Of a DNA stretch of 64,000 bases, positions 1 to 12,905 are shown piece after piece. A program made the translations under genes and the position numbers. This DNA is from Hyaloperonospora brassicae (taxonomy: Eukaryota > Oomycota > Peronosporomycetes > Peronosporales > Peronosporaceae). Where the stretch lies: assembly GCA_947650285.1 (NCBI GenBank), contig CANTFL010000233.1, positions 62,001-126,000 of the forward strand, given 5' to 3'. Position 1 is the first letter of the stretch. Each line of letters begins with the position of its first letter. The notes beneath the pieces were generated by a model. It was not told where the DNA came from. It was given only the letters and a program-made list of their open reading frames with translations, and ran no database searches.

Positions 1-2580
1 TAACACTAGCTGTTATATTTTAGTATGCTTGGTTAAAAACTTATCATTTATTTTAGCGCTTCGTAAAATATAAAAGACGATTAATTATACCATATGGGAT
101 ACTGACTTAACATCATATACTATCAGGTTATGAAGCTTAGACAGATGCTCGTAAACGTTCATACCTATCTGATGGAGCACCTTGCTCTTATAAAAAGACG
201 TGTGTCAAGAATTGAATTCATATTAATATTATATTTTCTTTCATTCGAACAATGACCTGTGAAAATGAATGAGCAGAATAATAAAAACTTTAACCAGGAA
301 ACTCGGAGCTCAATGACCTTTACATATTGCATATAATATGTTTATGATGTATGAGATCATTTTACAACCAAGATTTGTATACCGTAGCGAAAATTGAATC
401 CTGTCCTTGCTTTTCAGTTTTTGTGCTGTAATAGCTTTCAAGAACTAGGGAACCTTAACTGCTCGTTGCACCAATCCATTTTTGATACAGCTGGAATCTG
501 ATAAAGAAAAAAATTGATAGCGACAAAAATACAATTTATTAAAAGAATAAGTCAAATTAAGTCCGTTAAAACACACAACAAAACCCGATTGCATAAGAGA
601 GAGTGCTAGCATAGGCAGAAGCCACCCTATCTGGCTTCGCACGCGCTTTATATTGCATACCACGTTCTCGCGCACTGACAGCCTTCGCGATATCGTCTTA
701 GTTATAAATCTTTATGTTCTGTATCTTGGGTCGTTGTAGTATGCGATTAATCGGCGTTTGACGCGTGTGGGCGGCCGAAAAGTGACCCATTCGTCAACTA
801 AGCCAATCAGATCGCTCAGAGGTTTCATATCTAGAATTTGATTGGCTACTACTAAGCATTAGGTAAAAAATTATTCTTGGCCATAATCGGGCCTAATATC
901 GTACATAATTACACATCAATACGAGATCCTTCGATTATAGTAGTTATGATAAAATATAAAGTAGATTGTACCACCAAACCCAAGGACGGACTAATTGTTT
1001 TTAAGATTTTACTTAAAAGTCGTCTGAAAAACTGTACGTCCGCTGATTATGCTAGATATATTTTTTGCTAATTCGATCGGCACAAGTACAAATGCACACG
1101 ATAAGCTATTAAAATATTGGCATAATAATATTTAGTGTTACTGGAACGAAATGCTTTAGATCCGCTTCAAATCGTTCATACGAAATGATTGAACAAAAGG
1201 GCTTTTAAACATTGTTTGAATTATAACGGACCTATTTCGATTGTGAATGCAGAGCTAGTAAATATACACACCCGAAAAAGATTTTGTTTACTAGATTTCT
1301 GTTGTTATTAGAGACACGAGTTTTTGCAAAGATGAGAATAAAGGTCATCGATTACGCGATGATAAATAGGTTGCGTATGTGCATACATGTATAAATGTAA
1401 CAAGATCACCGCTGTTTAAAGTAAGCTGTCTTGCGTGCATCCAAACATGGGTTTTCATTTGTCTGCTTTTAATTAAAAATTTATAGATAAAATTCTGATA
1501 TTGAATTCGTACCAAATCATCGTACTAGCGCCGGCTTGATATATACTTGTGTACAAATATTACGTCTTGTAATCAAAACCATTTATATTCAAGATGTGAA
1601 TCAGACCTTCAGATGCCTATTCATGTTTAACTTAAGCATAGCGTGCTCTTTGGAAAACTTACCTCGAATCCGAGGTCTAGTTTGCATACGCACTGAACTC
1701 CACCTACTGCGCTCAGGTTGTAAACTCGAAGTTAAGTAATGCGATATGTAGAAGAAACCGTAAATATTTATGTCTTTAAATATCACAAAGACATCGGAAA
1801 TTTCTGTGAGATTGTAGCCGAGCAATAACAAAGTAATTAGCGCTGCACGTTGCAGCTAATTACACGTCGCAGTTCATTGTGAACTTACGCATGTGGTTTG
1901 AGTATTATGGCGCGGAGACCTCCATTTGCCGTCTACGTATAGGAGTGCTATAGCAGATCTTTTGTATCTCCTGATGCCGATTAATGGCAATTGAGATCAA
2001 CGAGATGCTTTGTGAATTATATAAACACAGTCTACCGAAGAATCTTATTCGTGTTTATGGTGCTTCATGAATGTATAGAAGCAAAAGCGACAAATACTAA
2101 AGATTGTATGCCTTGCAAAAGCTTTTATTACTAGTGATCAAAGATTATATAATAGGACCATGTAATGTTTAGATTTAAATGCGCACTCGAATATATAGTT
2201 TTCCAGCACAATGATTTTTGTCCGTGTTAATTAAAAAATGTATACTAACCATCTCCTACTATACAAACCTGAACGTGCCATCATTGACTAGTGACACTAC
2301 TTTTAATGATAAGTTTATGGTAGAGAAGATATAACATGATTCTTTTGATCCCGACCGTTCACTGGCCACCAGATGACCTTCTATCTGAGGGGGCACCCCG
2401 CTTTCGTAAATAATATACTTTTCGTTCGTCGCCTTAGGAAATTGTCCGTATGGTGAACTGCAGATGTTATACGAGTTTTTTTGTCGAGGGATTACAGTAC
2501 CGCAAATTATGGGTGCTGGTGATCGTATTAAAATATTTCGCACGACGACGGGTATACATGTAAGGTGCCCGTTATGAGTC
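1..2580. other. AT-rich sequence without a supported gene
   Basis: Only short reading frames on both strands, mostly overlapping each other, with none showing a recognisable domain. The longest (about 94 codons, minus, 2259-2543) has no motif I know and no codon or composition change against its surroundings. A G-rich word at 2389-2406 resembles the inverted-repeat unit seen at 61.6 kb. I see no tRNA, rRNA or splice-linked exon pattern. Confidence 0.5.
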
Positions 2581-3330
2581 GCTTTGATCTTGCAGAGATT
2601 GCCTTGTCCAAGTGGATGCTTGAGTCTAGGGCCTTTTGACTACATAAGCCGTCTTGCGATCTTGCACCTCATCCTCTTCGGTGTTGCTGCCCGATCGCAA
2701 AAAGGAGGACAGGGATGTCTTGGGTCCTCAGTACCTGACCGAACACTTTGGGGATATCACTAAAAGAAGTATGTGATTATCTACGCCGTGTGGTCGATAA
2801 TTCGACCCGAATTTGAAGCGAAACGTGTACTCCGAAAAAAAATTGAGCTCGATTTTATGTAGAACTAGCCACACAAGAAAAAAGCACAATCTTTGCCCGA
2901 AACATAGAAACGGCTACCGTGTGTCGTCCATCCCTGTGATCACCTTCTCGCACGACGTGGTTCATTCAATGTTTTACCTGATGCGGATCGCGAATCTTAT
3001 AGTGTGGTACATACCACTACAATGAGGTGCGTTCACATCCTGATTGACCAATTGCGGATCGCCTTTGTCGGTTTCAATGCCTATCGTGGATCGCTGATCG
3101 TTGGTGTGGACACAATCAATACGATTGATCTGGACATTCTCTCTGATCGCCGATCGCAGAGCGTGAAGTGCGTAATGTGGTACACACCTATATGATGGAT
3201 TGCAATTCTTTTCTGAATGCGGAGCTCGAGATTATGTACACACCTTTTTGATGGAATGCTATATCCTATCTGATCTCGATCGCGGTCGATAACGTCATAT
3301 TATACTCGTTATCTATTCGCGCGCCATCGA
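2580..3330. repeat. GATC-rich relic, possibly an old Gypsy LTR piece
   Basis: The stretch is denser in GATC and CGATCG words than its flanks. It repeats the motif TGGTACAYACC at about 3004 and 3178 with a weaker copy at 3235. This texture matches the U3 parts of the Gypsy LTRs at 10.2-11.0 kb and 55.9-56.4 kb, but I could not align it base by base, so the LTR origin is an inference. Confidence 0.3.
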
Positions 3331-6300
3331 CCTGAGAAAATAAGTCTGACATCATCGAGTAAGGTAACACCCATTCATCGACGTGCTTAACGTGTGTACG
3401 ACCGTCTCCACATGTATTTTGTCATCTCGTATATACAAAGGGCGCAAACCGTCTGTCCGTTTCAAATTAGATTGACCACCTAACTATAGAGAATTGAAGC
3501 ACAAGTTCACCATTTTAATTCATTGATGTTGAACTTCCATTATACAATCATTACATAAACTACATTTTGAGTGTTATTCAAAGTTGCTTAGCCTATAGCA
3601 CATCCGAATAAAATACACGGCATCGAGATGGCAACTTAATTACCCGTTCGTCGACGTACAAAGGCATATACTATTAGAGGTATAGCGATTAACATAGAAT
3701 AGACGGCTTCTTGAGAAGCCTTGCTAATCAAACATATTTTACCTGGACTTTTTGCTCGATCCGCTGATAAGCGGTGTTTGTTATAGTATATCGTTGCGGA
3801 CACACTATCTATAAAAGCGAGTTTTTCTTATATTCAAAGCAGTAGCCTGTGAAATATACCTTTGTCTCTATAGTCACAAAAATGATCCATACAACACAAC
3901 AATAGCAAATAACGTACGCAAAAGCGATTCGAATGCGCCACGATAACCGCACACAGTTATTCGCCGTCCTACTAGTTGTAACGTCCAATACCGTGAGGAA
4001 AGAAAGGGACTTGCTTTCATCAGCTGGATCCAATCGGCTGTCTTGATATTATGAATTATCACATGTTAAGTCAAACTCTCATTTCTAGACTCCTGGCTTT
4101 GCGCCAGCACCACCTTCTTACCCGATGTGATCTAGTGCAAGCAGATGGACATCAGTTTGACTGTTCACACCTGCTCACGAGCTCGCGACATTAACAAAAG
4201 CGTCCATTGCTGATCAATTTGGCTCAAATAAGTCACGTGTGGTTTCATCGATGACCAGATGGGTGAGCGATTGCTTTATTGGATGCTGCTGCCATTGCAT
4301 CTAAGCCGGAACCATGTATGACATCATTTGTTATTTTATGCAATTGTTCAGCACCTGTCGACAGTGTAATTAGAGCATATACAGTCTAAATACTTTTTCT
4401 CGGTGTAATATGGCTTATAGCAATGGTACCAGACTATTGACTGAAATTCTGGGTAACAAACAACAGTTACCTTTTTCTCAAAGGTGCCAAAGTGTCAAGT
4501 GTTAAATGAGCGTCCAGTCGTGGTCGGCTAAAATTCCCTATCTAATCGTAGCTCGGCTTTCATACTGGGAAGCAGTTCGTTCACCAAATTTCAACAAATG
4601 AAGTTAGCAATATTGTGCTCTCGGCCAACGGCACACAGTGGCCAAGCTCGACTATGGAGAACGGAAATTATTGACCTTCTTGACGATACTATGTTCCGCT
4701 TAAAAGGGGCGATCAGTCGCTCTTCGCTCGTTCTGCGACTTGTTTTCTATGTTAGATACTTTCACCGCCAAGGTTTTTGTAATAAACAAGCTGCAACTGC
4801 AATATAACAGGGTGAGCCCTTTATACAGTAATTGATGCAAATTTATTTGTTTTTCAGTATTATCTATGCCGATAATATGCAATCAACATTGCTCATGACT
4901 AAGTAATGCTGGCTGAAATTACCCCTGAGTGTAATATATTTGTGTGATCCTTTTACTGGTTAGTGCAGCCGATACAGTAATTAATTATCCACCTATCGCT
5001 GCTGGAGTCGCGCCATAGATGGAGAGCAAACAGAACACAAATTAATATTGCAGTTGAATGTAGTTGGATTAAGTAAACGACTATTTTTAGGAAGTTCTAA
5101 CTAAACTTTTCACAATTCTTCTTTTAACCCTTAACATAGCATTCGAGCTCTGTTTAAGTCCTCGCGCTTCCTCACGCCAAGTGGAAGGGACGTCGAAGGA
5201 CTCAGCTATGTATTACATTCACACAATTTAATATTATTTATCTGGGAATTGCGTGAATCGGCTCATGTAAGGTCCTACAGATAAAGCACAATTGAATTAT
5301 AGCAAGGACCTACGTGGTGGATTCAAATAATATAAAATCAAGTAGAAGTTGCACTTTTAAGTTTGAAAATATTAGGTCATGTGTGATGTCTTGTAGCGAT
5401 CCAAGTGGCCACCCATTGTTTACTTAAGTGCATCCTAAAAAATAAACCTTATTCGTCGCATTCAATTTAGAAGAAATTTGTCGTGCGCCCTACGAGCTTA
5501 TTGACCAGTCGTCGCGTCTCATACCAGCAATGCTGTACTTCAGTCTTATGAATCAAGCTGGCAGGTGCGGCTTAAGGTATATAGTCCAACACAATCCACA
5601 TTAAAAACCTTTGCAGCAATAGGAATATGATGTAGAGCCTCAAAAGCACGCGCATGGGCAGCACCATTAACTGCGGACATAAAGGACTGCGGAGAGAATA
5701 ATCCACCTTCGCGATAAAGATAGACATCCGCGCTTCGTAGATGCAAACACGATAATTTTATAGGAACACCTGCAATTGCAATACGTTCTTGCACAAATCT
5801 GAACGGATATATAACAGATATAAGGCCCTACAGACATCTAGAGAAATGTTCGGTCAATTGTAGTAAATCGTTATCAGTAAGTTAAAGTACGACATGCTTT
5901 TAATAACTTAACAAAACACAAATAGTTAGACCTTGCCGTAATTTAATTCCACGACTGCACGATTTCAATTTCACATGTGACTGTCTGGTCATAAAGATAT
6001 GGCCGTGCGAATTGCTAAACGAGACTCGTCATCACCCTCCTTGTATTTTTGATACAATACTTCTATCCAGAGAATGCTTTTCGCTGAGCAATTTGCTACG
6101 TTCGATCACAGAGCTTCACCCAGTTATGTCAACAAGCTCTAAAAATAAAATTTTTGTCCAGGAGACTTTCGAACTAGCGAAATGCCAGCTAAAATAATCT
6201 TAATAGTATAATTGGACAAGACTTTAATTCACTTACAAAATCTAAGACACTTACAAGGCACGTGTATCTAAAAGATTAGAAGAGGATACTGGCGTATCCT

Positions 6301-7500
6301 TATAAATTAAGGCGGAGTCAAAATACTTCGTGATATCTTGAAGTAAGTAATCCATGTACTACAAGATAATCTGGAATAACACATGATTTAATGAGTGGCA
6401 AACCACGCGAAGAGTTATTCTCAATGTTGTATACACACTTCACGTTTATAACTGGTATACAATATTTCACCAGACAGTTGGTACTGCAAAATGACATAAG
6501 TATTGAACCATCTTTCGTCATTAGAAGAGAAAGAACTAATCACCTTGCGATTGGTTCTTGTCTCCATGATCACATGGCGCTATTAGGTGTTGATAATAAA
6601 TCTTTGGAGTGCATTCTTACCCAATGATATGGTTGACAATAAAAGTTGCACTGAGATGTCAAACGATAAATTGTCCTTTTGTATTTCCGTAAAGGAGAAT
6701 GCACATTAAAAAACTGATTCTTTCGAAGATTTAAATGCTGATAGTGCGCTAACAGCACAAAGAAATACCAAATTATACTGGAGTACAATCATCGCTAAAA
6801 ATACTCCATGAACAACAAATGCACGATCTCTGTGTGAAAGGATCACTCGCATTTCGTCGAGAAATACAGGCAGCCACTTAATTAATCGATGGCTTTGCCG
6901 GATCGCGCTATAATCTTAATTTTAATAATATAAAAAGTGTAAGGGTATGACTCCTCGCGAGATCATTACATGTTATACGCTACCTAAACGCTACTTAACA
7001 ACATTTTAATAGGTTAACGGAGGAATACATGTCCAGTTTAAACGATCAAGCACTTGTATATCGGTAGCCTCGATGACGATAATTAATATAACCCTCTACC
7101 CAGGTAAGAAGAGTATAACAATGAGGATTACTCCAAGCTCTGGCTTGAGTGCGTGCGTCGAAGAAACAGTCTCGATAATCAATTAGTTGGCACCGACCTC
7201 TCTGATATACGTATATCCGGATTCTTTAGCAAATACTTCACAATCGTTATGGCCCACGGCCAGTGTCATTCATCTTTGCGATATTGTCGCATATCAATGT
7301 AGGACAAGCGCAATTGCACTTATGTGCTTCGAAAAAAATAGCGACAAGCTCTATTCATGAGATAATTACGATGATGCCAGCACCGGTACTTGCGAATACC
7401 TATCGTGCGGCCTAGAACATATTCTGCGACAGCGCTTGATTAAACAACGGCGTAAGATAAGTTTTTGTATAAGAGGAAGCTCAAGTTTGCGCTAGTTCGG
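3331..7500. other. AT-rich sequence; one unassigned minus reading frame at 5546-5794
   Basis: Mostly AT-rich and stop-filled. The only frame with protein-like composition is minus 5546-5794 (about 82 codons), which includes the run SFMSAVNGAAHARAFEALHH. It has no family I recognise and neither end looks like a normal gene boundary, so it could be a leftover exon or chance. Near 4988-5025 lies a weak match to the hairpin motif found at 35.4 and 58.0 kb. Confidence 0.3.
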
Positions 7501-7559
7501 TTTCTTAAAACATCAGAGTCATTTCACTAGGTACAGGTCCTGCCCTTTGAGACGGGTTA

Positions 7560-9180
7560 GCTTTAGGATTTTCACTTTTTTTAAATGGCGGTTTCGTTGC
7601 TCAACGAGAAAAATGGGAAAGGTTCGACATATCAGAGGCATTGCATAATAGATCGGCCGAGGAACCGGATAATTGTTGATCGGTGGATAGTATAGATTTG
7701 GAAGAGCCATGCTGTCGGAAGACAGTTGGTAGCGCAATTATGATGAAGGTTAAATTGATGTTGAAAAGATAATCGATTTGCAATCCGGAAGAAAGACCCG
7801 TTTTGGAAGAACGCAACGCCAGTATTTGGTGCAATGGAAGAGATTTAATGACCCGACAAGGATAGCCCAGGAAGACGAAAAGTGTGAGGCCTATTGCAAG
7901 AGTTTGATCACGATCGGGTCAGTATAAATACAATTGGAAATGATGCAATAACACAAAGAAGCGGTGGATGAATAGTCGACCTGCCTGTTCAGAATTGGTG
8001 TGCAAGGAGGTTGCAGGGGGATTACTGAAAAAGGATTTGTGTGTGGCGATCTTGGGTATCCAAGCCTGATTGGATTGGTCATATATGATAAAGACGACGG
8101 GATGATCTAAAGTTTCGATATGCGAGAGAGAGACGACGGATATGTATTGAATGATCCAAAACGAGACTGTCTGGATCGCTATAGATTTATTTGAAAAAAC
8201 CTTACCGGACAGGCGGGTGATCGACGACTCTGGATGACCCTCAATGCGGGATCTATACTGGGTACGCCAGGGTTTAGACGAATCCAGGCGCGTCAGGGCT
8301 GAGATAAAGTTCATTATGTTATTTTGTGGATCGCCAAGCCCCGGATGTCATGTATGCATCTCGACCGGAGAAGGGAATTGCATGAGGAAGAAATCCAGGA
8401 TCAAGTCCAGACCGCTAATCCGTCGATCAGTTATTGGAGTAAAGCTCAACAGCTTGTTTCACCGCGGTCCGGATTGCGATCGCCGATGTTTGCGCTGCTA
8501 GTAAATCTGCGAAAGTTCCGACTTACAGTCGCGCTGCTCCATCGGCAAGTACACGGCATGGGTCACTTCCCACAAAGCCTGCCATCGATCCATAGGAGTC
8601 GCTTAATACTTTGCTAAAGAAATCTGCCTTCGAGACTGGACGCTTCGCCGGAGGTGCGAATCCACTCGAAAATGGGAGCGTTCCATACTTAAAAATGGGG
8701 AATTACACTAGAATTGAGGCAGGCGTCGATCTGGAAGAAAGGGGGGCGCTTATCTACGATCCAACGCTCCGCAACGAAGAGTGCGTTCCCGACAAGGAGT
8801 ACAGGGTGTCTTCTTTAGAGGAGCCGAATGGCTCTATGTCGAAGAGAGCCGAATACCTGGCTGGAATCTTCTGGGACCGCTCGCTCCCTTTATTAGAGGT
8901 GGATCGTGTTCTACTTCCTGTGACCGGGGTTGACCAAGTCCGTGCAGATACTGACGGAGTTTTGGACTCGTCTTAGCGAGCCTATCTGGAAGATCGCGTA
9001 AAGAAGCAAAATATTTTATCCGATCCGGGAGATCGAGTAGATCACATGGCCCAGTGGATTGCGGCGACACACCGACATATTGAGCGGGTATTCACAAATT
9101 CCGTTTTCAAAACGCGTCATATTCGCGGCGCGGGGACGCTTGATTGGTAAAATTGTGATCCGTGGACCTGGATAGCTTGC
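7560..9180 (+). pseudogene. Decayed gag-like retroelement coding sequence
   Basis: Reading the plus strand and accepting frame changes gives a fairly continuous protein-like stretch broken by many stops. The best preserved part is 8611-8976, an open frame of about 121 codons rich in acidic and basic residues, including the words EAGVDLEERGALIYDP and EYLAGIFWDRSLPLLEVDRV. The same frame continues past one stop to about 9180. There is no zinc knuckle, protease or reverse transcriptase nearby, so a gag-like origin is suggested only by its position beside an LTR and by its charged composition. It could equally be another dead gene. Confidence 0.3.
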
Positions 9181-9183
9181 TAG

Positions 9184-9840
9184 TTGGTGGGGGCGCGGAA
9201 GCCTTGGACAGGGCATATGAAGGAAGGCGGAGCGATCCAGAAGTTAATTAAGCCAATTAATGTCGAATTACGTCGCAATCGCGAACGACCGAAAGACACT
9301 TCTGTGCCCAGACCGATGCTCGACTGCGTAGCCGATCCACCCGGGATTCCCGATCCGCGAGGTCCAATCTCAGTTGCTTCAGCTCCACCTTTACGCGCTT
9401 TTGTGCGCGGAGACGGTCTCGATATGTCTTCGACAATGTCTTTCAACGCTCCTCTTCCCGTCTTAACTTTCTTGTCATATTTGTTGAAGAGTTGCTTGTA
9501 CTTAAGTACCTTGGATCTTGTAGCTTGGGCATCGCCACCTAAATTCCGTTCTGCAGCATCGAGGCGCAAAGTCAGCGCTTCAACTTGCTTTCGAGCGATG
9601 ATCGATTCACGAATGCGACGATCCTCTGCTTGTTTTAACTTCCATTCGGCTAGTAAGGAGACCGCCTTGATTATCGGCCACGTGATCTCGACCCAAGCGC
9701 CGTGCTAGCTCCATTTGGAACCCGTGCGACGATCTATCTAAGCGTTGCAATCCGTCCAGATGCCGAGATAACGCTCTTGGATATCGGTTGCCAAGCGCTA
9801 GCGGTCCTAACATACGAATTCAATTCCGTTTTCAGTCGAT
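9184..9840 (-). pseudogene. Coiled-coil protein relic
   Basis: On the minus strand, 9180-9569 is open for about 129 codons, and the preceding segment to about 9840 continues the protein with two frame changes. Heptad-like charged stretches such as EALTLRLDAAERNLGGDAQ and KVLKYKQLFNKYDKKVKTG point to a coiled coil, followed by a glycine/serine-rich tail. The plus strand is also open here (9184-9708), but that translation is cysteine, serine and proline rich without pattern, as expected of an antisense shadow. A similar coiled-coil class is common in oomycete repeat-associated predicted proteins, from memory. The function is unknown. Confidence 0.35.
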
Positions 9841-10139
9841 AGATCTGCTGCTCTGGTCTTGACATAATTCCTTCAATGAGTGGTAACTTGGAACAACCGC
9901 GGCGTAAGATTTAGTTTATCGTAACGCGACGCGATCCCCGCAATATAAGTATCGCGTTTGAACAAGGATGCAGCGACCACCCAAGACGAAGGCAACACGA
10001 CATGCCTTCCGCCAGTCGAAAACGGCAGTGGAGGAGAACGTAGAATCGAATTATCGACGTTCGAGCTGGGAGTCGCGGACGAAGTACGATCCAAAAGCGT
10101 TGTGGGAGCGCAATCGAACGACACTGCATGTAGATGCCG

Positions 10140-11589
10140 GTGCAGGGTACGATTGCGGAGAAGATCAGAATAAGAATAATTTAAAGTGTCGATCGTGTAG
10201 ACCGTATTGAGTAGGATATCAATTTGATGGGTGGAGCACGCTCGGAGATGGGCCCGTTGGTACGAATGATGGGATCAAACAATTTAGTGACAGTAAAAGA
10301 CTGTTGACGTCATTCGGATTAATCTTTATAACGGTCAAGAAGGAGCAGAGTCGAGGATCGACGACTGACCGATCGCGAACTGCGGTCAAGGGCTTGGATC
10401 ACCAAAATTCAAGGAGCGGATCACTTAAGGGGTTAACATCAACCGGAGTACTGGATCGCTAACGACAATGACAGATAGATGAATATGGAATCAAACTGGA
10501 GGAGTGAATAGCCAAGATCATCAAACATGCGAGGTCTCGAAAGTGACGGCGATCCGACGGTGGATGTACGATCAGAGACTCAAAGGACTGATCACGATCT
10601 ACTTTTGGTTTGTAATGCAAAATTGTGTGGACGCGTAATTGGCGTTGACACATAATTGGTGTGGATCACATACCGCGATCCACTACCCCACAATCCACTG
10701 CACTGCGATCCACTACCCCGCATACCACTGCACCGCGATCTATCCTGGGTATATACCGCTGGGTGGTGTGGACACATATTGGCGCTGACACATACTTGGC
10801 GTGGACATGTAATTAGTGTGGAACACATATCGCGATCCACTACATCGCGATCCACTACAACTCGTTCCACTACACTGCGTTTAGCTACCCCGCAATCCAC
10901 TGCACCGCGATCTACTACGTAGTGTATGTTATGGACCTCATGATTCAAGAAGTAAAATACAGAGACAGGCAATACGCAACAGAGATCTAGCAAACAGATA
11001 AGCATAGTCAAAGGGTTTGGATTTGGTTGGTTGACATTAAACAGAATTGAATTTGCAACGAAAGACACGCGTCGACTTTTCCCGAGCATGATCTTTGGCC
11101 TACCGGTGGTATAGAGCTATCCGCGTCTTTACAAACTTCGCCTTTTAATTGTTTGGGTAGGCGAAACATCAGTTCTCACCCCCTCTTCCTAACTGCGATC
11201 GGACGCAGTGAACCCTACGGTTCAGATTTAAGATCTCGAGACGGCTCAAGTGGTCAGAAGGCTCGGGGATCGAGAATTACCTTTGGCTATAGGCAACTCT
11301 TGGAGAGCAACCGAGTGTACTTACGATAGAGTAAGAAATTTGCAATCGATCCACCCCACGTTTGACCAGGCAAAGAAATTACACCCGATCAACCCTATCT
11401 CGAAAACAGTCAAGTTCGTCTTCAGTCTCAGTCCACCAAGACGAGCGCAACCCGCCCCACCGACGGGTACCCAAGGTGAGCCAGAAGTCACAGAGCACGG
11501 AATCGGGATATTCTCTTCTTTAGTCAGTCGTCCGAGCGCCAGTGGAGTGTAGGGGTCACAAGGAATTTGTGATCACCACTACACCACCA
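10140..11589 (+). mobile_element. Gypsy (Chronos-like) LTR, plus orientation
   Basis: This matches, in opposite orientation, the LTR at 17147-18150. Shared landmarks, read in element direction, are a U3 start near GATGGGCCCGTT, a tandem-repeat block, the word GGGTTTGGATTTGGTTGGTT at about 11016, the word ACACGCGTCGACTT, and the proline-rich coding-like block ending in CCACTACACCACCA. The same final block is present at 47.0-47.18 and 56.87-57.07 kb. No matching internal region of the same orientation follows directly, because a hAT relic starts within about 50 bp. It is therefore a solo LTR or the remnant of a rearranged element. The 5' boundary is approximate. Confidence 0.7.
10625..10940 (+). 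repeat. Two-level tandem repeat inside LTR U3
   Basis: Two adjacent blocks of about 158 bp have the same layout: several copies of a roughly 17-bp unit (GGCGTGGACACATAATT-like) followed by several copies of a 15-bp unit (GCGATCCACTACACC-like). The junction word ATTGGTGTGGATCACATA at 10654 recurs as ATTAGTGTGGAACACATA at 10812, which sets the 158-bp period. The 15-bp unit is the same family as the array in the other LTR at 17814-17878. Confidence 0.75.
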
Positions 11590-11619
11590 TACTGGTGTGA
11601 CGAGAAACATAGACCCATG

Positions 11620-12905
11620 TTGACATGATCCATAATGTCTGCAAGAAATGCTTCTTCGCTATTCATTATTAAAAAAGACCTTCAAACCTGGCTTGTCATA
11701 GCTTTCCTTGAATATTTCGTTAACCTATGAAAGTATATTGACTTTCTGTCTCTCAAAGACCTTGCTTCCATGCAAAATGATCATGAATAGTTCCTGTGCG
11801 GATGCTTTTGATTAGTATTAAACATCTGTCAATGTTAGAACGTCACGTTAAAACTCAAAAAAGGATCTACTTATAATTTTTATAGAACTTGGTGGTCGAA
11901 TGGCAAGTTATTCCATATCTCATCAGAATTTAAGCGCGTGAGAATGGTAGATTTCCATGGGTAAGAATTCCTTTCCAACACTTTTGTACTAGCAATAAGC
12001 ACAAGGTTATGGAATACAAGTCTTTAATTAGAGACAGCATCAACTATATGAAATTGTGATTTCCGTCTGGTATCATCTGGAATCTTAAAAGGTTTTTCTT
12101 TATCGAACGTTGCTTGCTGTCATGCACTTTCAAAAATTGCCTCTGGGCGATGGTGACTCAAAAAATACTTATCTATTTTTTGACAATTGTCGACCACTGA
12201 GGTAAATGGGTCATACTGGAAAACGTCCTTGATATATAGGTGCAAGATGTGCGCCAGACAAGGTAGGGTCTTCAAACTCAGATAATTGCTTATAAGAAAT
12301 CTACATGCCTGTTTAATTACGGAGGTGTTATTTATTACGACAGCTAATATGCTACGGTTCGTATAAACTAGTGTAGTCGACCATCCCGCACACGGCACTG
12401 TTGCCTTCCTTTACATTACCCGCCATATTTTCTCCAGTACGAGAGAATATTTCCAGTCTCCACCGCCTTATAAAATATCGGCGTTGATGTGGCAATCATA
12501 TTATCGACTACATAATCCTTTTTGATATTCGTTTAACCGTAGCAAGCTATAGTAAATGATCCTGGAGCGATGTTTTTGATAATAACCCACTATCTGTTTG
12601 ATCCTTCCACATATATTATCTAATAAGGGATGGGAGATAGTATATCGAGATGGTATCAAATACACCAAGAACATAGCTTTGATAAATTCCTTCCGTTGTT
12701 CAGCACATAATGATGACAACGGCAAACCGCTGGCGCATACTGCTGATAAAAATATGTCATCTAGCCTATTTTTTCGCCCGCAGATAACAATTGTGCTCTG
12801 CCTCCATGTACGCTAAAACCCGCCGTCCATGCGACCTTTGTAAAATTCTCAGAGCTTTTATACATTTCTCTGATATCAGCTGACATAAAGTCATCATCGT
12901 GCGGT
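11620..12905 (-). pseudogene. hAT transposase relic
   Basis: hAT transposases are RNase H-fold cut-and-paste transposases. On the minus strand, allowing frameshifts, the order of motifs is as expected: a segment with PSRYTISHPLLDNI (12501-12725), then NNTSVIKQACRFL and CLAHILHLYIKDVFQ (12120-12398), the last being the hAT C-x-A-H-x-L-x-L-x-x-K-D signature, then a remnant of the downstream D-x-T-R-W-x-S motif near 12080. The catalytic Asp expected before NTSVIK appears as Asn. There are several stops and frame changes, and neither the N-terminal BED finger nor the C-terminal dimerisation block is visible. It directly abuts the broken Gypsy pol at about 12905. Confidence 0.7.

Noticed and set aside
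9184..9708. A 174-codon plus-strand open frame
   Set aside because: It lies opposite a minus-strand coiled-coil frame that is far more protein-like; the plus translation has no pattern and looks like an antisense shadow.
10625..10940. CRISPR-like regular repeats
   Set aside because: The units are short, imperfect and alternate without unique spacers, and they sit in an LTR of a eukaryotic element.
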